DNA from: JAKLKS01 sp964370855
GTDB lineage: Bacteria; Planctomycetota; JAJSAM01; JAKLKS01
Assembly (NCBI GenBank): GCA_964370855.1
Contig: CAYJMF010000168.1
Location: 1-7,541, forward strand
Direction of reading: 5' to 3'
Length of the DNA stretch: 7,541 bases
The translations under genes and the position numbers were made by a program. The notes below the pieces were generated by a model. The model ran no database searches. It was not told where the DNA came from and was given only the letters and a program-made list of their open reading frames with translations. Below, piece by piece: positions 1 through 5,253 of this stretch. Each line of letters opens with the position of its first letter. Within the stretch, counting starts at the first letter, position 1.

Positions 1-79
1 GGGTTGGGCTCGCGACTCCCGGCCAGGCGGGATCCCATCGCCCAACCCCGATGAATCGGGTCGGGTACGGTATCCCCCT
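1..79. repeat. Long palindromic repeat, copy 1 (cut by the left window edge)
   Basis: This is most of a second copy of the 110-bp element at 2961-3070. Bases 1-9 are the inner end of the left arm, 10-39 are the 30-base spacer, and 40-79 are the complete right arm. The right arm matches the 2961-3070 copy at 38 of 40 positions; the two differences are at arm positions 30 and 35. The spacer matches the other copy's spacer at 28 of 30 positions, but only when one of them is reverse-complemented. The arm runs into the boxB stop codon (78-80) and supplies two of its three bases. A role as transcription terminator for boxB, and for any gene converging from the left, is inference. The missing left arm lies outside the window. 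Confidence 0.9.
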
Positions 80-1493
80 AGAGCCTCACGTACTCCCAGT
101 TGAAGGCGTGCTTGTTGATGCCCACCCGCGGAGGGGCGACCCAGTTCGCGATCTTCCCGGGCTCGTAGACCGGCGTCATCAGGCCCTGCACGTAGGAGCG
201 GTCCGCGGCGTCGGGGAGCCAGTCGCGGCGCCGCTTCTCCCAGGCGACGGGGTCCATGAGGTTCCCCTCGGGGTCGAAGGAATGGCCGGAGTAGATGCCG
301 ATGTGCCGGTGGAAGCGGCGGCTCGGGAGGCGGAGGCGGAAGTCCATCCCCGCCTTCTCGAAGACCCGGTTCCACTTCCGGACGCAGCGGTCGTCGTCCT
401 CGACGTAGGCGTCGCGGAGCACCTCGTTCATGGCGTTGCGGAGGGGGACCTGCTCGTTCACCACGCTCCCGTCCTTCACCACCGCCATGTCGTAGTGGCG
501 GTCGAGGGCGAGGTGGTCGTCGTAGTCGTCCTCCTTGTGGCGCCCCTTGAGGCCCGAGGCGAAGAAGTCCGCCGCGTTGGTCGAGATCTCCCCGCCGAAG
601 AGGTCGAGGGAGAGGGTGAACCAGAGGTTGAGGAACTTCTGGATGGTGGGGAGGTCGAGGACGCCGTGCTTCCGGGGGTCGTCGCCGGGGTGGGCGGCCA
701 TGACGTCCACGGTGCGCTGGATGACCCGCTCGATCCCCGTCTCGCCCACGAACATGTGGTGGGCCTCCTCCGTCAGCATGAACTTGCAGGTGCGGGAGAG
801 GGGGTCGAAGCCGCTCTCGGCCAGCGCGAGGAGCTGGTACTTGCCGTCGCGGTCCGTGAAGGTGGTGAACATGTAGAAGTCGAGCCAGTTCTCGATGGGC
901 TGGTTGAAGGCCCCGAGGATGCGCGGGCGGTCGGCGTCGCCGGAGCGGCGGGCGAGGAGCTCCTCGGCCTCGTAGCGGCCGTCGCGGCCGAAGTGGGTGT
1001 GGAGCAGGTAGACCATGGCCCAGAGGTGGCGGCCCTCCTCCACGTTCACCTGGAAGAGGTTGCGGAGGTCGTAGAGGCTCGGGGCGGTGTTGCCGAGGAG
1101 GCGCTGCTGCTCCACGGAGGCGGGCTCCGTGTCCCCCTGGGTGACGATGATGCGGCGCAGCGGGTTGCGGTACTCGCCCGGGACCTCCTGCCAGGCCGGC
1201 TCGCCGAAGTGGTCGCCGAAGCCGATCTTCCGGTCCTTGACGGGGGGCTCGAGGAAGATGCCCCAGCGGTACTCGGGCATCTTCACGTAGTCGAAGTGGG
1301 CCCACCCGCCGGCCTCCACGGAGACGGCGGTGCGGAGGTAGACGTCCTTCTCCTGGAACCCCTCGGGGCCCATCTCCCTCCACCAGTCGATGAAGCGCGG
1401 CTGCCACTGCTCGAGGGCGCGCTGCAGGCGCTTGTCCTGCTTGAGGTCCACGTTGTTGGGGATCTTCGATTCGAGATCGACCTTCGGGGTCAT
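78..1493 (-). CDS. boxB: Benzoyl-CoA 2,3-epoxidase, oxygenase subunit BoxB
   Basis: This 471-residue protein is the oxygenase of the aerobic benzoyl-CoA pathway. With the BoxA reductase and NADPH it uses O2 to form 2,3-epoxybenzoyl-CoA in the cytoplasm. The sequence shows the di-iron ferritin-like pattern with two ExxH pairs: E153-G-R-H156 and E243-A-H-H246. E123 and D214 stand where the remaining iron ligands are expected; from memory, the Azoarcus BoxB ligands are E120, E150, H153, D211, E240 and H243, which gives a constant offset of three. Length is normal for the family (about 470-480), so the gene looks intact and active. The ATG at 1493-1491 has a clear AGGAG (plus-strand CTCCT at 1499-1503) five bases upstream. 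It diverges from the ECF sigma gene, and its TAG stop is partly made by the palindromic repeat. boxA is not next to it. Family identity is very secure; substrate is inferred from the family and from boxC nearby. Confidence 0.96.
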   Translation of the reverse strand: MTPKVDLESKIPNNVDLKQDKRLQRALEQWQPRFIDWWREMGPEGFQEKDVYLRTAVSVEAGGWAHFDYVKMPEYRWGIFLEPPVKDRKIGFGDHFGEPAWQEVPGEYRNPLRRIIVTQGDTEPASVEQQRLLGNTAPSLYDLRNLFQVNVEEGRHLWAMVYLLHTHFGRDGRYEAEELLARRSGDADRPRILGAFNQPIENWLDFYMFTTFTDRDGKYQLLALAESGFDPLSRTCKFMLTEEAHHMFVGETGIERVIQRTVDVMAAHPGDDPRKHGVLDLPTIQKFLNLWFTLSLDLFGGEISTNAADFFASGLKGRHKEDDYDDHLALDRHYDMAVVKDGSVVNEQVPLRNAMNEVLRDAYVEDDDRCVRKWNRVFEKAGMDFRLRLPSRRFHRHIGIYSGHSFDPEGNLMDPVAWEKRRRDWLPDAADRSYVQGLMTPVYEPGKIANWVAPPRVGINKHAFNWEYVRL

Positions 1494-1498
1494 GGGGG

Positions 1499-1503
1499 CT
1501 CCT
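1499..1503 (-). promoter_or_regulatory. Ribosome binding site of boxB
   Basis: Read on the minus strand this is AGGAG, five bases before the ATG at 1493-1491. It supports that start over any other. An 8-base inverted repeat with one mismatch (1504-1511 with 1522-1529, 10-base loop) lies just upstream in the leader; no role can be assigned. Confidence 0.7.
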
Positions 1504-1583
1504 GGGGAGGGGCATCTCCTTCCCGCCCCAGCCTATCGGCGGGCCGGGGGGAACGGGGCAAACTTGAAGGCCGGCGGGGGCGT

Positions 1584-1610
1584 GCGGGGGAATATGTCCC
1601 CCGCCGGGGG
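1584..1610 (+). promoter_or_regulatory. Two mutually exclusive hairpins in the sigma-gene leader
   Basis: GCGGGGGA (1584-1591) pairs perfectly with TCCCCCGC (1597-1604) around the loop ATATG. The right arm's CCCCC (1598-1602) can instead pair with GGGGG (1606-1610) around a three-base loop. The two folds cannot coexist. The structure ends about 18 bases before the ECF sigma ATG, in a leader with no clear Shine-Dalgarno sequence. It could be an operator, a translational control element or a by-product of G/C runs. A GGAAC at 1550-1554 resembles the -35 element of some ECF promoters, but I see no matching -10 element at the right distance, so no promoter is called. Confidence 0.45.
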
Positions 1611-1628
1611 GGTTCTCCCTCCGGGCCC

Positions 1629-2219
1629 ATGACCGACCGGGAACGCCGGACCGAGTTCGAGCGCCTCGCCGAGGGGCTCGAGACGCCGCTCTTCGCGGCG
1701 GCGCTCCGCCTCACCCGCAACCGGGCCGACGCCGAGGACCTCGTGCAGGAGACCTGGGTCCGGGCCTTCCGCTCCCTGGAGCAGTTCCAGGCGGGGACCT
1801 CCTTCCGGGCATGGGTCTTCCGCATCCAGATGAACGCCTTCCTCAACCGCGAGCGGCGGCGGGTGAAGGAGCCCCTCCTCACGGACTTCGAGGCGGGGGA
1901 GCCGCCGGAGCGCTCCCCCTCGGAGGAGGAAGAGGCCTCGGCGGAGGGCCTGGAGCGGCTCTTCGACCGGCACGTCTCCGACGAGGTGAAGCGGGCCGTG
2001 GACGGGCTCCCCGGGGAGTTCCGGGCGGTGCTCGTGCTCAACGCCGTCGGCGGCCTCTCCTACGAGGAGACGGCGGCGGCCGTGGGAGTGCCCGTCGGGA
2101 CGGTGATGTCCCGGCTCTACCGGGCCCGGCGGCGCCTGCGCACGGAACTGCGCGGGTGGGCCCGCGGCGAGGGGTTCCCGGTGGACCAGGACGCAGGCGA
2201 CCAGAGGACGCGGCCATGA
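1629..2219 (+). CDS. RNA polymerase sigma factor, ECF subfamily
   Basis: This 196-residue protein has only the two domains of an ECF (group 4) sigma factor. Region 2 spans about residues 18-80, with the core-binding and -10-recognition signature around DAEDLVQETWVRAF (34-47) and the basic helix FLNRERRRVK. An acidic, Glu/Pro-rich linker covers about 85-112. Region 4 spans about 118-175 and carries a helix-turn-helix (LSYEETAAAVGVPVGTVMSRLYRARR). It directs RNA polymerase to a small regulon when released from its anti-sigma factor. The ATG at 1629 is the only sensible start in frame, because upstream codons run through the hairpin leader. Its TGA overlaps the ATG of the anti-sigma gene (ATGA), so the two are translationally coupled. 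ECF pairs often autoregulate; that is family knowledge and not shown here. The exact ECF group cannot be set by eye. Confidence 0.94.
   Translation: MTDRERRTEFERLAEGLETPLFAAALRLTRNRADAEDLVQETWVRAFRSLEQFQAGTSFRAWVFRIQMNAFLNRERRRVKEPLLTDFEAGEPPERSPSEEEEASAEGLERLFDRHVSDEVKRAVDGLPGEFRAVLVLNAVGGLSYEETAAAVGVPVGTVMSRLYRARRRLRTELRGWARGEGFPVDQDAGDQRTRP
2203..2208 (+). promoter_or_regulatory. Ribosome binding site of the anti-sigma gene
   Basis: AGAGGA lies seven bases before the ATG at 2216, inside the end of the sigma coding region. It fixes the anti-sigma start and, with the ATGA overlap, explains tight co-translation of the pair. Confidence 0.6.
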
Positions 2220-2959
2220 AGTGCATCGACATCCTGAGGGACATGTACGCCTTCCTCGACGGCGAGGTCCCCGTCCAGCGGAACCTGGAGGTCCTCCAGC
2301 ACATCCACAACTGCCCCCCCTGCGCGCACCGCTTCGAGGCGGAGAAGCGGGTGGAGGCGGGGGTGCGGGACGCCCTGCGGGAGGAGGCGCCGTCGGGGCT
2401 CCGGGCGCGGCTCGGGGCGGCGCTGGAGGCGGAGGGCTTGGAGGCGGCGGCGGCTCCGGCTCCCCGGGGGAGGCTGCTCGGGGGGCGGTGGCGGTTCCTC
2501 GCCGCAGCGGCGGCGGCCCTGCTCCTCGGCATCGTCGCCCTCGACTACGCCTGCATCGGCCCCTTCCAGTGCCCCCTGCTGCTGGCCTCCGTGGAGGCGG
2601 CGGACGGGTACGCCGCGGGGACGGGGATCGCACCCGGGGGGGTGGTGCCGGACCTGGCCGGGCAGGGCTTCGAGACCTGCGCCTGCCGGGTGGCCGTGCC
2701 GGCCCCCTCCCTGGGGATGCAGGCCTGCGTGGCGGAGTACGAGGGGGCCGCGGGGCGGGCGGCCCTGGTCGTCTTCACCGTGGGGGACCACGCCCCCAAG
2801 CCCTGGAACCGTGTCCGGCGGGAGGGGAGGGAGTGGTACGAGGCGGAGATCGACGGCGCGCGGCTCCTCGGCTGGAAGGAGGGGCCCGAGTTCCGCGCCC
2901 TGGTCACGAGGTCCGCGGGGATCGATCTGCGCGCCATGGCCGCGGCGGCGCGGCGGTAG
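2216..2959 (+). CDS. Membrane-anchored zinc-finger anti-sigma factor
   Basis: This 247-residue protein is the likely partner that holds the upstream ECF sigma factor inactive at the membrane. The N-terminal domain (about 1-60) has the zinc anti-sigma pattern Hx3Cx2C (H29, C33, C36) plus an early Cys (C3), matching the ligand set of ZAS anti-sigma domains. An Ala/Gly/Pro linker follows. A single hydrophobic helix at about 94-109 should span the membrane and place the N-terminus in the cytoplasm. The extracytoplasmic part (about 110-247) resembles the C-terminal domain of COG5662-type anti-sigma factors (PDLAGQGF, then a VAEYEG...ALVVFTVGD stretch). It holds five cysteines (C113, C119, C155, C157, C171), more than I would expect, which suggests disulfides or a metal/redox signal. 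The stimulus is unknown. The stop codon is one base from the 110-bp palindrome, which probably ends the operon. Confidence 0.87.
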   Translation: MKCIDILRDMYAFLDGEVPVQRNLEVLQHIHNCPPCAHRFEAEKRVEAGVRDALREEAPSGLRARLGAALEAEGLEAAAAPAPRGRLLGGRWRFLAAAAAALLLGIVALDYACIGPFQCPLLLASVEAADGYAAGTGIAPGGVVPDLAGQGFETCACRVAVPAPSLGMQACVAEYEGAAGRAALVVFTVGDHAPKPWNRVRREGREWYEAEIDGARLLGWKEGPEFRALVTRSAGIDLRAMAAAARR

Positions 2960-2960
2960 C

Positions 2961-3070
2961 AGGGGTATACGGTACCCGACCCGATTCATCGGGGTTGGGC
3001 GATGGGCTCCCGCCTGGCCGGAAGTCGCGAGCCCAACCCCGATGAATCGGGTCGGGTACCGTATACCCCT
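2961..3070. repeat. 110-bp palindrome: perfect 40-bp inverted repeat around a 30-base spacer, copy 2
   Basis: Arm 2961-3000 is the exact reverse complement of arm 3031-3070 over all 40 bases; the spacer is 3001-3030. Each arm also contains smaller palindromes: GGGTA/TACCC (2963-2967 with 2973-2977) and CCCGAT/ATCGGG (2980-2985 with 2988-2993), mirrored on the right. The DNA or RNA can therefore fold as one long stem or as four short ones. It lies between the converging anti-sigma and boxC genes, starts two bases after the anti-sigma TAG and supplies two bases of the boxC TAG. Transcripts from either side would form a very strong hairpin without a U-tract, so a bidirectional terminator is the likely role (inference). 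The size and placement recall ERIC-type elements of enterobacteria, though the sequence is not one I recognise. Confidence 0.95.
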
Positions 3071-4739
3071 AGGTCCGGTTCCAGTCGAAGACCGGCTTCT
3101 CCGGCTTCCCGTACATCGTCAGGGCGCCGCGGGCGCCGACGGCGTTGGGGCGCTGGAAGATCCAGTTCTGCCAGGCGGTGAGGCGGCCGAACACCTTGGT
3201 GTCCATGGTCTCGGCGCCGGCCCAGCGGAGGTTGGCCTCCATGCCCGTGAGGGCGTCCGGCGACAGGCTCGCCCGCTCCTCCACGGCGACGCGGACCTCG
3301 TCCTCCCAGTCGATCTCGTCGAAGGAGAAGGTGACGAGCCCCGCCTCCTCGGCCGCGTCCGCCCCTAGGGGCCCCTTCGCCGAGAGGGCCGCGTCCACGA
3401 GGGAGGGGTCGGCGAGGAACCGGCTCTCAAGCCGCGTCAGCCCGTTGCTCATGGGGAAGGGGCCGCCGTTCATGGGGGAGACCCGCACCGCCACCGTCTT
3501 CGCCTCGTCGGCCAGCATGTAGGAGCGGTCCGCGGCCAGCGCGATCTCCAGCAGGGTGCCCGCGAAGCAGGAGCCCTTCTCGACGAGGGCGAAGAGGGAC
3601 TTGGCCGTGAGGTCGAGGCGGCGCAGCGTCCGCGCCATGTTCAGGACCACCTCGTCGGCGAACCAGTCGGTCCCCCGGGCCGCGGCGAGGGCCGCGTCCC
3701 ACTCCAGCACCCGCCCCGCGTCGCCGGAGGTCCGCAGGAGGACGAGCCCGATGTCCAGGTGGTTGACCCGAAGGCGCAGCAGCGCGTCGTCCAGCTCCCG
3801 GAAGGCGCGGAGCGCCCAGAGGTCGCTCCCCGCCGCCCGCATGGCGGCGCCGTCCGCGGGAGGCGGTCCCCCGGGGGCCTTCACCGTGAGGGTCGCCGTC
3901 CGCGCGGCCCGGTCCAGGGTCAGCGCGACGTGGCGGTAGGTCACGGAGTCCGCCGTTTCGACGGGATCCAGGGGCTCGAGCTCGACGCCCTTCCCCTTCC
4001 GGCCGGGCTTCTCCGCCGCGGCCTTCGCGGCGAGGGCCTTCGCCCGGGCCGCCACGGCGGCGCCGAAGCGGCTCTTGGCGACGACCTCGTCCACGAGGCC
4101 CCACTCCTGCGCCCGCTTCCCCTTGATCCCCTCGGCCAGGGTGCAGAAGACGTCGGCCCGGTCGCGGCGCACCTTCCTCTTGTCCACCACGCGGGTGAGG
4201 CCGCCGGTCCCCGGGAGCACCGCCAGCAGGGGGACCTCGGGGAGCGAGACCGCCGAGTTGCCGTCGTCCACGAGGACGATCTCGTCGCAGGCCAGCGCCA
4301 GCTCGTAGCCGCCCCCGGCGCAGGTCCCGTTGAGGGCCGCCAGGGACTTCACCCCGCTCCGGGCGCTCATGTCCTCGATGCCGATCCGCGTCTCGTTGGT
4401 GAACTTGCAGAAGTTCACCTTGAAGGCGTGCCCGGAGGAGGCCAGCATGTTGATGTTGGCGCCGGCGCAGAAGATGCGGTCCTTCCCGCTGTCCACGACC
4501 ACGCAGCGCGTCTCAGGGTGCTCGAAGCGCAGCCGCTGCAGGGCGTCGGCGAGCTCGATGTCCACGCCGAGGTCGTAGGAGTTGAGCTTGAGGCGGTACC
4601 CCTCGCGCAGCGGCGCGTTCTCGTCGACGTCCATGCGGAGGTGGGCCACCTCCCCCTCGAAGGAGAGCTTCCAGTGGCGGTACTTCGAGGGGCGGGTCTC
4701 GAAGCGGACGGCAGGGAGGTCGGTGTTGTCGTGGGCCAT
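3069..4739 (-). CDS. boxC: Benzoyl-CoA-dihydrodiol lyase BoxC (ring-opening enzyme)
   Basis: This 556-residue enzyme opens the ring of 2,3-epoxybenzoyl-CoA by hydrolysis, giving 3,4-dehydroadipyl-CoA semialdehyde and formate, the step after BoxB. It is a double-length crotonase-fold protein. The N-terminal half carries the CoA-binding and oxyanion-hole segments CAGANINML (91-99) and NGTCAGGGYELALACDEI (137-154, with a conserved-looking E146), followed by SLPEVPLLAVLPGTGGLTR (165-183). A Lys/Ala-rich linker (about 225-260) leads to the BoxC-specific C-terminal half, with GSCFAGTLLEIALAADRSYML (389-409) and a PMNGGPFPMSNGLTRLESRF block near 422-441. Length is normal for BoxC. The ATG at 4739 matches the family N-terminus (HWKLSFEGEVAHLRMDVDEN follows), but it has no visible Shine-Dalgarno. 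The longer open frame upstream runs through REP-like repeats and is not credible coding. The gene diverges from the E1 alpha gene. Confidence 0.96.
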   Translation of the reverse strand: MAHDNTDLPAVRFETRPSKYRHWKLSFEGEVAHLRMDVDENAPLREGYRLKLNSYDLGVDIELADALQRLRFEHPETRCVVVDSGKDRIFCAGANINMLASSGHAFKVNFCKFTNETRIGIEDMSARSGVKSLAALNGTCAGGGYELALACDEIVLVDDGNSAVSLPEVPLLAVLPGTGGLTRVVDKRKVRRDRADVFCTLAEGIKGKRAQEWGLVDEVVAKSRFGAAVAARAKALAAKAAAEKPGRKGKGVELEPLDPVETADSVTYRHVALTLDRAARTATLTVKAPGGPPPADGAAMRAAGSDLWALRAFRELDDALLRLRVNHLDIGLVLLRTSGDAGRVLEWDAALAAARGTDWFADEVVLNMARTLRRLDLTAKSLFALVEKGSCFAGTLLEIALAADRSYMLADEAKTVAVRVSPMNGGPFPMSNGLTRLESRFLADPSLVDAALSAKGPLGADAAEEAGLVTFSFDEIDWEDEVRVAVEERASLSPDALTGMEANLRWAGAETMDTKVFGRLTAWQNWIFQRPNAVGARGALTMYGKPEKPVFDWNRT

Positions 4740-4826
4740 GGTGGGGTGACGATAACAGCAGCGGCGGCGGGGACCAACGGGAGGAGCACCTCGGCCCGCC
4801 CTGGCGGTGCGCGCCTCCGGCGGGGG

Positions 4827-4882
4827 GGTCCCGAAAGGAGATGCGTCCCCTGAACGGAGGGGACGCATCTCCTTTCGGGACC
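4827..4882. repeat. REP-like perfect hairpin (25-bp stem, 6-base loop)
   Basis: Bases 4827-4851 (beginning GGTCCCGAAAGG, ending GCGTCCCCT) are the exact reverse complement of 4858-4882; the loop is GAACGG. The same unit recurs as a partial copy at 4986-5010 with 23 of 25 bases matching, which shows a repeat family and not a one-off stem. The element sits about 90 bases upstream of the boxC ATG. It resembles the short palindromic repeats linked to REP-associated tyrosine transposases (RAYT). No such transposase is in the window, so the link is from memory only. Confidence 0.93.
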
Positions 4883-4907
4883 GTAGGAGAGTCAGAGAAG
4901 AGGAAGG

Positions 4908-4971
4908 GGACTCGAGACGCCTTCCGGCGCAGCGGGGAGATCCCCTGTCCGCCGGATAGCGTCTCGACTCC
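4908..4971. repeat. Imperfect 22-bp inverted repeat nested between REP-like copies
   Basis: Bases 4908-4929 pair with 4950-4971 at 19 of 22 positions. The 20-base spacer itself holds GGGG/CCCC arms (4934-4937 with 4942-4945). The structure lies between the repeat arm at 4858-4882 and its complementary copy at 4986-5010, so 4858-5010 can also fold as one large branched hairpin. Confidence 0.8.
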
Positions 4972-4985
4972 ACTGCCTCCCCAAC

Positions 4986-5021
4986 GGTCCCGAAAGAAGA
5001 GGCGTCCCCTGAAATAAGGGG
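4986..5021. repeat. Partial third copy of the REP-like unit
   Basis: 4986-5010 repeats 4827-4851 directly, differing at two positions (unit positions 12 and 16). It keeps the same CCCCT, six-base loop, AGGGG tip (5006-5021, loop GAAATA), but the second arm then diverges. It is therefore a half element or a degraded copy. Confidence 0.85.
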
Positions 5022-5044
5022 GCCCCAATTATTTACGGGCCCCC
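5018..5044. repeat. GC hairpin with an A/T-rich loop
   Basis: GGGGGCCC (5018-5025) pairs perfectly with GGGCCCCC (5037-5044) around an 11-base loop, CAATTATTTAC. The loop is one of very few A/T-rich patches in the window. The arm begins inside the tip of the partial REP-like copy, so it is probably part of the same repeat island. Confidence 0.7.
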
Positions 5045-5157
5045 CCACGCCCCCCCGGCCGCCGCCCCCGCCTGGGTGCGCGGCACCCCGCAAGGCGCGC
5101 AACGCCCGGGCGCCACCCCCCCGAACCAGCAGGAAGCCCCCCCCCGCCCCCTCCCCC
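5040..5157. other. C-tract region with G-quadruplex potential on the minus strand
   Basis: Runs of C on the plus strand are at 5040-5046, 5050-5056, 5065-5069, 5137-5145, 5147-5151 and 5153-5157. The last three are separated by single bases, so the minus strand reads as G5-A-G5-C-G9, a dense G-quadruplex motif about 100 bases upstream of the E1 alpha start. Any effect on transcription is speculative. Runs this long are also prone to length change and assembly error. Confidence 0.5.
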
Positions 5158-5241
5158 GGAAGTTGCGGCCGGCCCCCCCCGCCGGGACAATCCCCCGTTT
5201 CCCCGCCGGGGAGGGCGTTCCCGGCGGGCCGGACGCGATGG

Positions 5242-5247
5242 AAGGAG
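5242..5247 (+). promoter_or_regulatory. Ribosome binding site that decides a TTG start
   Basis: AAGGAG lies six bases before the TTG at 5254-5256, ideal spacing. The nearest downstream ATG in frame (5347) has no comparable signal, so TTG is the preferred E1 alpha start. Confidence 0.75.
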
Positions 5248-5253
5248 ATCCCC

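Larger units (their letters stand above)
4740..5253. other. Gene-free divergent region between boxC and E1 alpha
   Basis: This 514-base stretch must hold the 5' signals of both boxC and the E1 operon. It contains a perfect hairpin (4827-4882), an imperfect inverted repeat (4908-4971), a further partial repeat copy (4986-5021), a GC hairpin with an A/T loop (5018-5044) and C-rich tracts (5040-5157). Open frames crossing it are low-complexity Pro/Arg/Gly translations with no homology I recognise. I found no convincing -35/-10 pair for either direction. Confidence 0.7.

Noticed and set aside
1550..1584. ECF-type autoregulatory promoter (GGAAC with CGTG)
   Set aside because: The spacing between the candidate -35 and -10 elements is about 26 bases, too long for a standard ECF promoter.
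51..1628. Long plus-strand open frame antisense to boxB, continuous with the sigma gene
   Set aside because: It is a mirror frame of boxB in GC-rich DNA, where stop codons are rare. The protein is low-complexity Val/Glu/Gly, and real sigma homology begins only at 1629.
2994..3037. Integron attC-like core motifs GTTGGGC and GCCCAAC in the palindrome
   Set aside because: They fit the GTTRRRY/RYYYAAC pattern, but their order is reversed relative to an attC site (GTTGGGC is on the left) and the flanking genes do not look like cassettes.
2957..3074. Target-site duplication around the palindrome
   Set aside because: The flanks (TAGC on the left, AGGT on the right) do not form a convincing direct repeat. 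Both box-gene junctions share CTAG, but the anti-sigma side does not.
4827..5046. CRISPR array
   Set aside because: Only two or three units with irregular spacing, palindromic over their full length, and no cas genes.
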